A stretch of DNA of 64,000 nt from Rhizobium glycinendophyticum (GCF_006443685.1 NZ_VFYP01000004.1:62001-126000); one strand, 5' to 3'. Positions 53,466 to 62,328 are shown, counted from the stretch's first letter. Notes: generated by a model from the sequence alone, not told the origin. Made by a program: numbers and translations.

Positions 53466-54365
53466 TTACTTCACCAAAGCGTTGAACGCTGCCGCCTGGC
53501 TGTCGACCCAGGCTTCGAAGCCCTGCGGCTCCAGTCCGGTCAAGGTCTTGTAATCGGCTGTGACCTTCGCAAGTCCACCGACCCCGATCATCGTGTCAAC
53601 CGATGCAAAGACCCGTGCGAGCGGTTCCGGCAGTCCGGCACCAACCATGCCCTGGACCAAGCCTTCGAGCGGCACTTCAACGACGGAGATCTTCTTGCCG
53701 GCAGCGGCACCGATCAGAGCAGCAATGTCGGCATGGCTGTACGCCTTCGTGCCCGTCAGCGTATAGACCGTTTTGCCCTCGGTCGGCGCGACCAGGGCTG
53801 CGGCAACAGCGCGACCGATGTCGTCGCGCAGGATATGGGCAATCCCACCGCCAGCGGCAGCCGAATACCAGTGGCCGGATGCCAATGCAGACGATGCCGA
53901 GAGGAAGACGTTTTCGAAGTACCAGTTGTTGCGCAGGATCGTCCAAGCGGGAATGGTGCTGGCCTTGATCGCCGCTTCCGTTCCCTCGTGGTCAGGCGCA
54001 AAGAGCAGTGGAGAATTGGCTGGCTCCGGCATCGATGTGTAGAGGAGATGCTGGACACCTGCCTTTTCGGCTGCCGCGATCGCAGCCTTGTGCTGGATGA
54101 GGCGGTGACCCGGGCGGTCGAGCGCGTCGGTGCTGATGATCAGGACCCGCCCGGCTTCGGCAAACGCCTTCTCCATCGAAGCGGCGTCGTCGAAATCAAC
54201 AACCCGGGTCTGGATGCCCTTGGCTACCCATTCCGACAGGGTTTCCGGTTTGCGGCTGCCAGCGATGATGTCGCCGGGCGCCACTTGATAGGTCTCCGTC
54301 AGGTGGCGAAGAACGCTTTGACCGAGCTTACCGGAGGCGCCGGTCACGAGATATTTTGCAGTCAT
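53466..54365 (-). CDS. qorB: NAD(P)H:quinone oxidoreductase-like NmrA/SDR protein
   Basis: This atypical SDR of the NmrA group has 299 residues, like E. coli QorB (YtfG). The nucleotide motif is LVTGASGKLGQSVLRHL, followed by a quinone-reductase-like core with HLLYTSMPEPANSPLLFAPD and TILRNNWYFENV. It lacks the SDR YxxxK. It is divergent from an HxlR regulator gene, the same pairing as qorB/ytfH in enterobacteria and qor2/qorR in corynebacteria, so it likely reduces quinones under redox control. The substrate is inferred from the family. Confidence 0.87.
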   Translation of the reverse strand: MTAKYLVTGASGKLGQSVLRHLTETYQVAPGDIIAGSRKPETLSEWVAKGIQTRVVDFDDAASMEKAFAEAGRVLIISTDALDRPGHRLIQHKAAIAAAEKAGVQHLLYTSMPEPANSPLLFAPDHEGTEAAIKASTIPAWTILRNNWYFENVFLSASSALASGHWYSAAAGGGIAHILRDDIGRAVAAALVAPTEGKTVYTLTGTKAYSHADIAALIGAAAGKKISVVEVPLEGLVQGMVGAGLPEPLARVFASVDTMIGVGGLAKVTADYKTLTGLEPQGFEAWVDSQAAAFNALVK

Positions 54366-54412
54366 GGGCTATTTACCTTTGCGAGGATCGCACTTCGAGA
54401 ATAGGACAACCT

Positions 54413-54438
54413 TGAAAACAGTGCTGGTCTGTTTTTCA
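54413..54438. promoter_or_regulatory. Candidate QorR operator in the qorB/qorR divergent region
   Basis: TGAAAACAG (54413-54421) and CTGTTTTTCA (54429-54438) form an inverted repeat with one bulged T. It lies centrally in the 151-base region between the divergent qorB and HxlR genes, so one dimer could control both. Confidence 0.5.
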
Positions 54439-54516
54439 GAGTTAGGTTAGATTGCAGATCGAGAAATTGCCGTAAAGTAGGCAGTTTTTTAGAACCAGGT
54501 CGGACGGAGAATACCA

Positions 54517-54969
54517 ATGACGGCGCATGTGAGACTGAACCCGGATTTCGACCTGGCGATCGAGGCGGTCAAAACACTGATGGCGCAACCGAAGGACGGT
54601 CCGTTCGATCCGAGCAACTGCCCCGTGCGGGACGTGCTGTCGCATATCGGCGACAAATGGGCATCTTTGATCCTGCAGGTGCTCGGCGTGCGGCGTCACC
54701 GCTTCGGCGAACTGCGCCGCGCCATTCCGGATATATCGCAGGCCATGTTGACCAGCACCTTGCGCAGCCTGCAGCGGGACGGGCTCGTGCATCGGGAGGT
54801 CTTCCCGACCCAGCCACCCAGCGTCGAGTACAGCCTGACCGAGCTGGGGCAGTCGCTTTTGGGACCGGTTGCCGCTCTCGTCCTCTGGTCCCTTGAGCAT
54901 CACGGCCGTATCCAGCAGTCCCGACTGGTCTATGATGGCGAAAACCCACCTGCCCGGAAGTTGCGTTAG
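54517..54969 (+). CDS. qorR: HxlR family regulator (QorR/YtfH-like)
   Basis: This 150-residue winged-helix regulator of the HxlR family has the opening [20 protein letters not shown], then [20 protein letters not shown] and [15 protein letters not shown]. It has a single cysteine, Cys35, in the position that QorR-type members use as a thiol redox switch. The N-terminus is about 25 residues longer than the minimal family length. The gene is divergent from qorB. It is probably a repressor inactivated by oxidants or quinones. Confidence 0.86.
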   Translation: MTAHVRLNPDFDLAIEAVKTLMAQPKDGPFDPSNCPVRDVLSHIGDKWASLILQVLGVRRHRFGELRRAIPDISQAMLTSTLRSLQRDGLVHREVFPTQPPSVEYSLTELGQSLLGPVAALVLWSLEHHGRIQQSRLVYDGENPPARKLR

Positions 54970-55078
54970 CACCACCTCGGATGGCCCACGGGTCGGTATT
55001 GCAAGCATCTTGTAAACCATTCCCATGAACCGTTCTTATATGAAAACTGGATTATATGCGTCCCACTAGGAGGCAATT

Positions 55079-56371
55079 ATGATCCGTGATTTCTTACAGG
55101 ACCGGCGCGGCAATTTTGGCATGATGACCGCTCTTTTGATGGTACCGCTGATCGGCGTTGCCGGTTTCGCGCTCGACGTCAGCGACGCGCTGCTTGCACG
55201 CAACTCGCTGCAAGCCTCGGCTGACGCAGCAGCCCTTGCAGCCGTCGCACAAAACTCGATCGGCGTCTCCCAGGCCATGTTGATGACAAGCGACGGTCAG
55301 GTCGCGGCCGCCATGGCCGATGCCAAAAAGGTCTTCCTCGGGCAGGCAGGAAATTCCACGGATTACACGTTGCTCAGCGCGGATGTCGATGTGGTCAAGG
55401 CAGGCAGCCAGCTGAAGGCCGTCTTCTCCTACAAGGCGGAAGTGCCGACCACGTTGTCGCGCATTCTCGGCAAGAGCAAGATGACGGTGTCTGGCGTTGC
55501 CGAGGCAATATTCCAAACCGAAACGTTTCGCGATTTCTATCTGCTGCTCGACAACACACCCTCGATGGGCGTAGGTGCGACGTCAGCCGATGTCAGCAAG
55601 ATGGTCGCGAACACCAGCGACAAATGCGCGTTCGCTTGTCATATCGTCAAGGACGGCGTTGAAGACAAGAACAGCTATTACAACCTCGCCAAGAAGCTGG
55701 GGGTCACCATCCGCATCGACGTTGTCGCCTCGGCAACTTCGGCCTTGATGGACACCGCGAAGTCGAGCCGCAGGAGCTCCAATCAATATCGGATGGCCGT
55801 CTATACATTCGGCGAGAAGGCCGAAGATACCAAGCTACTTGAGGTATCGTCGCTGACCAGCGACCTCGATTCCGTCAAAACGAAGGCCGCCAAGATCGGC
55901 CTGATGTCGATCCCCTACCAGGGATATGACAACGACCAGCAGACGGATTTCGATCGGGCGCTGTCCAATGTCGGCAAACTGATGGGCACGGCAGGCACAG
56001 GCTCCTCGGCATCAAATCCGGAGAAAGTGGTCTTCTTCGTCTCCGACGGTGTGGGCGACGCCTACAAGCCGACCACCTGCACCAAGAAACTCAACGGCGG
56101 GCGATGCCAGGAGCCGATCGATGTCACGCAATGCACGGCACTGAAGGCGAAGGGCTATCGGATCGCGGTGCTCTATACAACATACCTGCCGCTTCCAACC
56201 AACGACTGGTACAACAACTGGATCAAGCCCTTCCAGAGCGAAATCCCGACGCGGATGGCAGCCTGCGCCTCCCCCGGTCTTTATTTCGAGGTCAGTCCGA
56301 GTCAGGGCATTTCGGAAGCGATGTCCGCCATGTTCCTGAAGATTGTCAACACACCGCGCCTGTCAGGCTGA
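55079..56371 (+). CDS. TadG-like pilus assembly protein with VWA-like domain
   Basis: This 430-residue envelope protein opens with a TadE/TadG-type signal-anchor: a short basic head (DRRGNFGMM) and one helix (TALLMVPLIGVAGFALDVSD), followed by the conserved ARNSLQASADAAALAA. A von Willebrand A-like region follows with a MIDAS-like DNTPSMG (Thr and Ser kept) and VVFFVSDGVGD. A pair of cysteine-containing loops (CAFACH and CTKKLNGGRC) may form disulfides in the periplasm. An AGGAGG site precedes the ATG. No other tad genes are in the window, so this is an orphan TadG-like protein. Confidence 0.83.
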   Translation: MIRDFLQDRRGNFGMMTALLMVPLIGVAGFALDVSDALLARNSLQASADAAALAAVAQNSIGVSQAMLMTSDGQVAAAMADAKKVFLGQAGNSTDYTLLSADVDVVKAGSQLKAVFSYKAEVPTTLSRILGKSKMTVSGVAEAIFQTETFRDFYLLLDNTPSMGVGATSADVSKMVANTSDKCAFACHIVKDGVEDKNSYYNLAKKLGVTIRIDVVASATSALMDTAKSSRRSSNQYRMAVYTFGEKAEDTKLLEVSSLTSDLDSVKTKAAKIGLMSIPYQGYDNDQQTDFDRALSNVGKLMGTAGTGSSASNPEKVVFFVSDGVGDAYKPTTCTKKLNGGRCQEPIDVTQCTALKAKGYRIAVLYTTYLPLPTNDWYNNWIKPFQSEIPTRMAACASPGLYFEVSPSQGISEAMSAMFLKIVNTPRLSG

Positions 56372-56408
56372 AGTTGTTGGATATTCTGATCACGTTGCCG
56401 AACATGCT

Positions 56409-57524
56409 TCAGGAATTGCCTGACGGGTCCGCGCGCCGAAAGCTCACAGCATTTCCCCCGCTGAAGCACAGACCGTGATCCTCGAAGGCTTTGCGGATCG
56501 CGCTCATCGAAGCGGGCCGTGTCGCGCGTTCGCCCTCGGCCTCGATACGGCGGATCGACGAGACGGAGATCCCCGAGAGGTCGGACAAGTCGCCCAGGGT
56601 CCATTGCAGCATGGCGCGGCCGGCCCTGATCTGCATCGGTGTCAGATCATAGCCATCATCGGTGTCCCGGCCGCCCCGCGTGTTGAGGTCGTCATGCAAC
56701 ATGATGATCCCGAGCCATTCATGCGAGCGTCCGCCCTTCTTGATGATCGGGACGGCACGGGCGTGGAACCACTGGTATTCTCCGGTGACGCACCGCAAAC
56801 GATGATTGACCATGTAAGGGGTGAGCGTGCGCACCGACTGGTTCCAAGCGGTCGCGACCCGCTGACGGTCATCCGGATGAACGGCATCGATCCAATTGCC
56901 TCGCGCGACATGGACCTCCAGTTGTCCAGTCAGCGCCGTCCAGCCGTGGGAATAGATGGGACTGCCATCTGCCGTCGCACGCCATTCCATGGTCGCCAGA
57001 GAGTTGACCAATGCACGATAACGTCCGAGCGTATCCTCAATCGTCTCGCGGCTTTCGTGTTGGGCGGTGACATCGATCACAATGCCGATCGATCGGGAAG
57101 GCTGCTGCGCATCATCGAGCACGACCTCCGACCGGAAGTCTATCCAGCGCACTGTTCGGTCGGCGCGCACGATGCGAAAGCGGCGCTCGACGGGAACTCC
57201 ACTTCGGATCATCAGCCATATGTTTTCCGCCTGGGCCCGGTCTTCGGGATGCGCGAAATCGGCAATCTCCGCGATACGGAAATGCGCTCCAGCCTCCAGG
57301 CCCAGGAGCCTCAACAACCCAGCACTTGGACAGCAGGTGACACCCGTGCTGTCACAGGACCAGAAGCCCACAGTTCCGCGATCTTCCGCAAGCTTCAGGT
57401 ACTGAATTACTACCGCTTCCCGCGACTGACCGCCCTCATCTCCACGATCGGAGCCATCGATTTGTCTCTCGATGACGGATTCGGATGCGATTTCGGACAG
57501 CACTTCGAGCGGACTGGCATTCAT
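56409..57524 (-). CDS. PAS-PAS-XRE sensor regulator
   Basis: This 371-residue cytoplasmic protein has two PAS/PAC units: the first at about residues 42-155 (GFWSCDSTGVTCCPSAGLLR through RSIGIVIDVTAQ), the second at about 165-285 (MEWRATADGSPIYSHGWTAL through WLGIIMLHDDL). It ends in an XRE-like helix-turn-helix (TPMQIRAGRAMLQWTLGDLS, then GISVSSIRRIEAEGER). A DNA-binding domain at the C-terminal end of tandem PAS domains, with no kinase or cyclase output, makes it a one-component sensor. It is convergent with the TadG-like gene. The signal and targets are unknown. Confidence 0.82.
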   Translation of the reverse strand: MNASPLEVLSEIASESVIERQIDGSDRGDEGGQSREAVVIQYLKLAEDRGTVGFWSCDSTGVTCCPSAGLLRLLGLEAGAHFRIAEIADFAHPEDRAQAENIWLMIRSGVPVERRFRIVRADRTVRWIDFRSEVVLDDAQQPSRSIGIVIDVTAQHESRETIEDTLGRYRALVNSLATMEWRATADGSPIYSHGWTALTGQLEVHVARGNWIDAVHPDDRQRVATAWNQSVRTLTPYMVNHRLRCVTGEYQWFHARAVPIIKKGGRSHEWLGIIMLHDDLNTRGGRDTDDGYDLTPMQIRAGRAMLQWTLGDLSDLSGISVSSIRRIEAEGERATRPASMSAIRKAFEDHGLCFSGGNAVSFRRADPSGNS

Positions 57525-57793
57525 GGTTCACTTCCCTGTCCTGAGGACTAAGGATATCTGCAGGATTTTCGGGTAAAACGCTAGCGCGGCCCAATTGTGA
57601 CGGCAAGTCCCTTGCCACCCGGTTGGGACGGCATGAGATCCAAGGCCGGCGCTCCCTTTCCACTGAGGGTCCGCCTATGGCCGGTGCGGACCGCTCGTGG
57701 TGCGATCAGACACTTGCCGCAGAACGAACGGCATGGCAGGACTGCGACGGTGGCGCAAGCCGCCGACGCAATACCGATCAAAAAGAGATTTTC

Positions 57794-57949
57794 ATGTCGA
57801 ACGTCATCAAGTTCGAGCGCCCGCCGGAGCCCAAGGCGCCGAAGCCGAAGAAGACGCTGTCTCCTGCCCGCCGCAAAGCTCTGATCTTTGCCGGCATCGC
57901 TGTCGCCTTCGTCGCGACCTGGGGCTATTTCACCCTCTTTGGCAGTTGA
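57794..57949 (+). CDS. Small single-helix membrane protein, 51 aa
   Basis: This small protein has a basic, proline/lysine-rich head (NVIKFERPPEPKAPKPKKTL) and one membrane helix (ALIFAGIAVAFVATWGYFTL) near the C-terminus, so it should be anchored with the basic part in the cytoplasm. The AAAAGAGAT site in front of the ATG is modest. The codon use and the Lys/Pro bias support a real gene. I do not recognise a named family. The 269 bases upstream, back to the PAS regulator gene, hold no recognisable element. Confidence 0.65.
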   Translation: MSNVIKFERPPEPKAPKPKKTLSPARRKALIFAGIAVAFVATWGYFTLFGS

Positions 57950-57961
57950 CCTTCAAGGCAC

Positions 57962-58882
57962 TCATTCGCCTTGCAACTCGAGCGCCTGACGAACGAGGGC
58001 GCCGCGGGCACCAATGACCTTTCGAGCGAGCGCTGCGCCCGCTGCTGCCGCGTCCGCCATAGAGGCGCCGACAAGTTCGGCGGCAAGATAACCCGCGTTG
58101 AAGCTGTCGCCTGCAGCTGTCGTATCGACGACTATCTGGGCGGACGGCACAGAAACTGTGTCCAGGCGCCCCATGGCGTCTGCAATTGTAACGTCACCAG
58201 GCCCGTTTTTCACCACCACCCGCGACGTGCCCTGATCGCGATAGCGCGCTACGGTATCGGCGGGACTGGCATCGCCGAAATGCGCAGCCTCATCGTCGAA
58301 AGAGGGAAGGCAAAGGCTGCTCAAAGCAGCGGCCCGATGGATCCAGCCACGCATGCTGTCGGCATTATCCCAGAGCCGCGGGCGCAGATTTGGGTCGAAC
58401 ACCACCTGTCCGCCCCGCCCGGCAAACTGCGACAGGATTTCCAGAAGGGCCACGCGATCTCCGGCGGGAAGGATTGCAAGAGTGATGCCCGACCAATAGG
58501 CAACATCAGCATCCTGCAATGCTGCAGCGACTGCGGCGGGATCGCTGGCGAGCCGCCGCGCGGCACTGTCGTTGCGCCAGTAGGTAAAGCTTCGTTCACC
58601 GTCCCTGAGGCTGATATGGTAGAGACCGATCGTCTTTTCAGCGAGACGCCGGATGTGCTGCGTGCCAATTCGTTCGGTGGCAAGGAAATCGACGAGGCGC
58701 TGTGAAAGCGTATCGGTACCGACGGCCGTCAGATAGTCGATCTGCCAGTCACTCCCGAGCATCCCCCTCAGGTACCAGGCCGTGTTGAGCGTATCGCCGG
58801 CAAAACCCATGGAAAGCAGCCCCGGGGTCCCCGTCTCCGAGAGCTCGCCCATGCATTCGCCAATTGCGACGATCCGTCCCAT
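57962..58882 (-). CDS. PfkB family sugar kinase (2-keto-3-deoxygluconate kinase-like)
   Basis: This 306-residue ribokinase-family enzyme has the N-terminal substrate pattern IGECMGELSETG and GFAGDTLNTAWYLRG, and the C-terminal catalytic motif DTTAAGDSFNAGYLAAEL with the base Asp. The substrate region (YHISLRDGERSFTYWRNDSA) is typical of 2-keto-3-deoxygluconate kinases, which phosphorylate KDG in uronate or Entner-Doudoroff-type catabolism. A GAGGAAGAC site precedes the ATG. No other KDG pathway gene is in view, so KdgK is the best guess from family pattern alone. Confidence 0.85.
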   Translation of the reverse strand: MGRIVAIGECMGELSETGTPGLLSMGFAGDTLNTAWYLRGMLGSDWQIDYLTAVGTDTLSQRLVDFLATERIGTQHIRRLAEKTIGLYHISLRDGERSFTYWRNDSAARRLASDPAAVAAALQDADVAYWSGITLAILPAGDRVALLEILSQFAGRGGQVVFDPNLRPRLWDNADSMRGWIHRAAALSSLCLPSFDDEAAHFGDASPADTVARYRDQGTSRVVVKNGPGDVTIADAMGRLDTVSVPSAQIVVDTTAAGDSFNAGYLAAELVGASMADAAAAGAALARKVIGARGALVRQALELQGE

Positions 58883-59064
58883 GTCTTCCTCCTCATTCTA
58901 GTCTGTCCCGTGCATACTGCGCAGCTACCGGGCCGTCGACTGGAAATCGCCCGCGTCAAACGAGATGACGGAGAGAGGAGCAGTTTGAAACGACCCAAGA
59001 GCAGAGATTGATTGATGAGCCGCTCCCGTTGACCTCTGGCCTGCGCGTCGCAAAGTTGCGGTTT

Positions 59065-60597
59065 TCAAGCGATGGGCGAAAGAGCAAAGAAGCTGTCGAA
59101 CCCTTCAAGGGGCGCTTCGGCGACAATCCGCGCCAGGGTCCCCTGCGCGGCAAGATCCTCTTCCAGCGCCTCCACTTCCGACGAGAGCGGCCGATCGGAG
59201 CGATAGAAGGCGGAATGAGCTCGCGTGACCTCCTGCAGCATGCGGGCTATGCCCTCCGGGCGGTCGCCGAGAATATCATTGCCTTGCGCTGCAAACATCG
59301 CCTCGAGCGCTGCCATGCGCTTTAGAGCCTCCACCTGTCGTTCGAAGCGTTCCACGATCAGCGGCAAGAAGGCCGCCTCATCTTCGATACCGCCTGCAAC
59401 GACCAGCGACTGGGGAGACAGTGCAGCGGTCATTGAGGTTACGCGCATGTAGAGATCGCCGACCAGCTTCAGCGCTGGCCCGAAACCGGTTGCAACGGCG
59501 CCGCCGGGCACGAGATTGACTGGCAGGTCGCGCCGTCCGCCATTTGCGAGCAGGACACAGCGGTTGAACACATTGCGCGCGACATGAGCGATTACCAGTT
59601 GGCCTGCCTGCATGGCGATGGCGACTTCAAGTGGCAGTGACCCGCCTGAGGTCAGCACCTCGCCCTCCACCACGACGGGATTGTCATCACTCCGGCCGGT
59701 CGCCTTCAGGATAACGGCTCCGATGCGCGAGATTTCAGCGACGGCGACGCCGAAGATCTGCGGCAACATGCGCAGGCTCAGCGGATCCTGCACATGCGAA
59801 GCGTCGTTCCACTGCCAGTCTGCCGATGTTTCGGTCAGCCAGCGGCCTATCTTGGACTGCGTCGTGCAGCCCACGGTGACGGCGGAACGCCAAGGCGCGC
59901 GGGCCGCCCCGAGTGTTGCGGACGACATCAGTGCGGTCGCCATCAGCACGCGCAGCACCCGGGCGGCATCGCGCACCGCAACGGCGCTTGCCGCGTAACC
60001 GACACCATTGACGGACAGGGACGCAAGTGCGTCGCGGGGCGCAAGCTTGATCGGCACCATACCGAGTTCGGCAAATACGTCAGCCGTCTTGCGGCGCAGC
60101 CCCCGGTAATAGACCTCGCCGACGCCGGTCAACACCGAGCCGATCTGGCCCATCAAGCCGATATCGGCGCAACCGATCGAGCCGGTGCGGCGCACGACCG
60201 GGATGACATCCCGTGCCAGCAACGCCGCAAAAGCCTCAACCAGTTGCGGCGAACAGCCGGAATAGCCTGTCAGCGCTGTATTGATGCGGATGGCGATGGC
60301 CTTGCGAACGGTCGGGATCGGGAATGGCGCGCCAGTACCGAAATGGTGGGCGTGGACGAGGCCGAGATTGAACTGCCCCAGTTCGTCGTCGCTCCAGTCG
60401 GTATCCTTCATCGCGCCGACGCCGGTATTGGCACCGTATATGGTTTCACCCCGGGTAATGGCCGCCTCGAGACCGCGCCGACCTTCGCGGACGCGGGCCA
60501 TTCCTTCCGGGCTCATGGCAACGGCTACGGCACCGCTGCCTATGGCATCGAGAGCGGCAAAATCGAGAGGCTTCGCATCGAGAAGGACGGTTGTCAC
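59065..60597 (-). CDS. Aromatic amino acid ammonia-lyase homologue lacking the MIO triad
   Basis: This is a 510-residue member of the HAL/PAL superfamily, normal length for HutH. Active-site Tyr54 is present (TIYGANTGVG). In place of the Ala-Ser-Gly triad that cyclises to the MIO cofactor, residues 143-145 are Cys-Ala-Asp (TGSIGCADIGLMGQ). In the QDxYSLR box the Tyr is Leu (VQDPLSLRMLPQ). Both losses argue against a classical ammonia-lyase reaction by electrophilic MIO. The fold appears intact along its length, so it is not a decayed gene. It may catalyse an MIO-independent elimination or isomerisation. It stands alone, with no hut genes adjacent. Confidence 0.85.
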   Translation of the reverse strand: MTTVLLDAKPLDFAALDAIGSGAVAVAMSPEGMARVREGRRGLEAAITRGETIYGANTGVGAMKDTDWSDDELGQFNLGLVHAHHFGTGAPFPIPTVRKAIAIRINTALTGYSGCSPQLVEAFAALLARDVIPVVRRTGSIGCADIGLMGQIGSVLTGVGEVYYRGLRRKTADVFAELGMVPIKLAPRDALASLSVNGVGYAASAVAVRDAARVLRVLMATALMSSATLGAARAPWRSAVTVGCTTQSKIGRWLTETSADWQWNDASHVQDPLSLRMLPQIFGVAVAEISRIGAVILKATGRSDDNPVVVEGEVLTSGGSLPLEVAIAMQAGQLVIAHVARNVFNRCVLLANGGRRDLPVNLVPGGAVATGFGPALKLVGDLYMRVTSMTAALSPQSLVVAGGIEDEAAFLPLIVERFERQVEALKRMAALEAMFAAQGNDILGDRPEGIARMLQEVTRAHSAFYRSDRPLSSEVEALEEDLAAQGTLARIVAEAPLEGFDSFFALSPIA

Positions 60598-60728
60598 AGG
60601 ATCTCCAGCAGGAAGGGGTAGCGCGACAGGAAGGGCTTTGCCGCATTATGCTACAGGGACCTTGCGTCGCGCAGACGGCAGAAATCGCAGGTTCCAGGTC
60701 TACCTGCGACGGAGAGACACCAGGTCAA

Positions 60729-61133
60729 CTAGGGGTCGGGCGCAATCACATGCAAGTTAGGGAAATAGCTTCGATAGCGCCCGACATCCCGGGTGAGAAG
60801 GGAAAGACCTTCGACGGCGGCAGGCGCGCCAATACAGAAATCCGGAAGTACGCTGCCGCGCTGACCGCCAGCACTGCGGTATTGCGCGAACACCTTGGCG
60901 GCTAGAAACAGCGCGGACTTCGGCATGCGGACATGGGTAAGCTCAGCCTCGGCAACGAAAGCGTCAAGCTGTTCTATCCGGGCGTAACGGGCTGCAAGTT
61001 CAGCATAGACGACATCGTTGATAAGAACGGGACGATCAATGGCAGTGTTTTCAAGCTGCGCAACCGACCAATGGGCCCAAACCGGGTCATCGGTCACAAC
61101 GTCGAGAAGAACATTGGTATCGACAAGAATCAC
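60729..61133 (-). CDS. vapC: PIN-domain ribonuclease toxin (VapC)
   Basis: This 134-residue PIN-domain endoribonuclease shows conserved acidic residues in ILVDTNVLLDVV, VVYAELAARY and LPDFCIGAPAA, with a later RDVGRYRSYFP. The start is a GTG at 61133 overlapping the stop of the antitoxin frame (GTGA), typical for type II toxin-antitoxin pairs. VapC proteins cleave RNA, often tRNA, when free of VapB. The toxin frame is intact, while the antitoxin frame in front of it is shifted. Confidence 0.88.
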   Translation of the reverse strand: MILVDTNVLLDVVTDDPVWAHWSVAQLENTAIDRPVLINDVVYAELAARYARIEQLDAFVAEAELTHVRMPKSALFLAAKVFAQYRSAGGQRGSVLPDFCIGAPAAVEGLSLLTRDVGRYRSYFPNLHVIAPDP

Positions 61134-61367
61134 GCCTCATCGCCTCGAGTGAGCGCCATGATCTCGTCAGTGGAAAGACCTTTGCCCGCATGACCCCGCA
61201 AGCGTTCGAAGAGGCTCTTCGTGGGCTGTGCATCAGCTCGCGTCAGGACCACGCTGCCGTCCGTCCCGCGGCGGAATTCGACTTCACTGCCGGGGACGAT
61301 ACCAAGGAGGTCCCGGACGGACTTCGGGATCGTAACCTGCCCCCTTGGATGTGACTGTGCTTGCCAT
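61130..61367 (-). pseudogene. vapB: AbrB-type antitoxin (VapB), frameshifted near the start
   Basis: The frame opens with ATG at 61367 as MASTVTSKG and is then disrupted: a run of five C on the plus strand (61340-61344) adds one base. Reading with four C gives a complete SpoVT/AbrB antitoxin: KGQVTIPKSVRDLLGIVPGS, EVEFRRGTDGSVVLTRADAQ, then a C-terminal toxin-binding tail ending LSTDEIMALTRGDEA with its stop overlapping vapC. As given, translation from 61367 ends after 27 residues, and no alternative start codon lies in the second frame before the conserved part. Homopolymer sequencing error, a true lesion or programmed slippage are all possible. Confidence 0.8.
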
Positions 61368-61452
61368 GGCCGCCATCGGTAATACTAGATGGCAACAAGG
61401 TATTACTTCATGGGGGATTCCGCAAGACAACGCATATGCTCTTCACCATAGG

Positions 61453-62256
61453 TCACTTCTCCGCGCAAATGGCATACCGATGCTGGGTCGCGCGCTCGAG
61501 GCCCTTCAGCAGCGAAAAATTCTTCCGTTGCGTGCGATGAATGGCCGACATGTTGGCGTCGATCGTCACCTTGGTGAACCCCGCCTCTCTCAGCAGAGAT
61601 GCAACCACGTCTGCACGGGCGCCCTTGGAGAAATAGACTGCCTGGAGGATCCGGTTGTGCGTCTCCGCCATGTCTGCATTCGGCGCACCATGAAGGGCAT
61701 CTTTCGCGAGACCGAGCTTCGCGGCCAGCCGTGTCAGGCGCTTCAGAAGCTGCGTGACCAGGGAGGTGTTGACGAAGTCGCCATCAACGATGAGGACTTT
61801 GCCACCGGGCTTCAGGACACGGTGCCATTCGCGGAAACAGGCGAGCGGATCGACCAGGGTCCAAACCAGGTGGCGGTTGGTGATCACGTCATAGGACGCA
61901 TCCGGCTCCATGGTTCGCTCGGCATCCCCCATCAGGAAACGGATCTTTCTCCCGCGTTTGGCAGCCTTCGCCCGGGCCCGTTCCAGCATCGGCTCCGACC
62001 AGTCGAGCCCGGTGACAAGGAAGCCGAGATCGTCCAGCAGATGCGAGACGACCGCCGTGCCGCAGGCAAGGTCGAGCGCCGCTTTGCCCTGCCCATCGCC
62101 CAGATGTTTCCGGAAGAGCGTATGCCAGGCGGCACGCTCTTCTTCCGAAAAGATCTCATGACCAGGCTGGGTATCAAAGGTCTCGGCACGCGCAGACCAG
62201 TAGGCCTTGATCTCGTCGCGCAAATCATGGTTGGAGACAGAGCTAAGTCCTTGCAT
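61453..62256 (-). CDS. Class I SAM-dependent methyltransferase
   Basis: This 267-residue methyltransferase has motif I ALDLACGTAVVSHLLDDLGF, the acidic post-I residue in GLDWSEPML, motif II VITNRHLVWTLVDP and motif III RVLKPGGKVLIVDGDF. The family pattern resembles ubiquinone/siderophore-type methyltransferases acting on small molecules. It is divergent from the iron-complex binding protein across a 116-base region that contains a RirA-type box. A link with siderophore uptake or modification is therefore possible but rests on position only. Confidence 0.85.
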   Translation of the reverse strand: MQGLSSVSNHDLRDEIKAYWSARAETFDTQPGHEIFSEEERAAWHTLFRKHLGDGQGKAALDLACGTAVVSHLLDDLGFLVTGLDWSEPMLERARAKAAKRGRKIRFLMGDAERTMEPDASYDVITNRHLVWTLVDPLACFREWHRVLKPGGKVLIVDGDFVNTSLVTQLLKRLTRLAAKLGLAKDALHGAPNADMAETHNRILQAVYFSKGARADVVASLLREAGFTKVTIDANMSAIHRTQRKNFSLLKGLERATQHRYAICAEK

Positions 62257-62313
62257 AGTATGGTGTCTTTCAGTTGGGCCATAGTTGTTGGAACACTTCT
62301 AAAAGAAATTTCT

Positions 62314-62328
62314 TGACTGCGAAAGTCA
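62314..62328. promoter_or_regulatory. RirA-type iron-responsive operator (IRO box)
   Basis: TGACTGCGAAAGTCA fits TGA-N9-TCA, the operator recognised by RirA in rhizobia, and is an inverted repeat (TGACT and AGTCA). It overlaps a TTGACT -35-like element 45 bases upstream of the binding-protein start. Iron-replete RirA would repress the transporter and perhaps the divergent methyltransferase. Confidence 0.7.
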
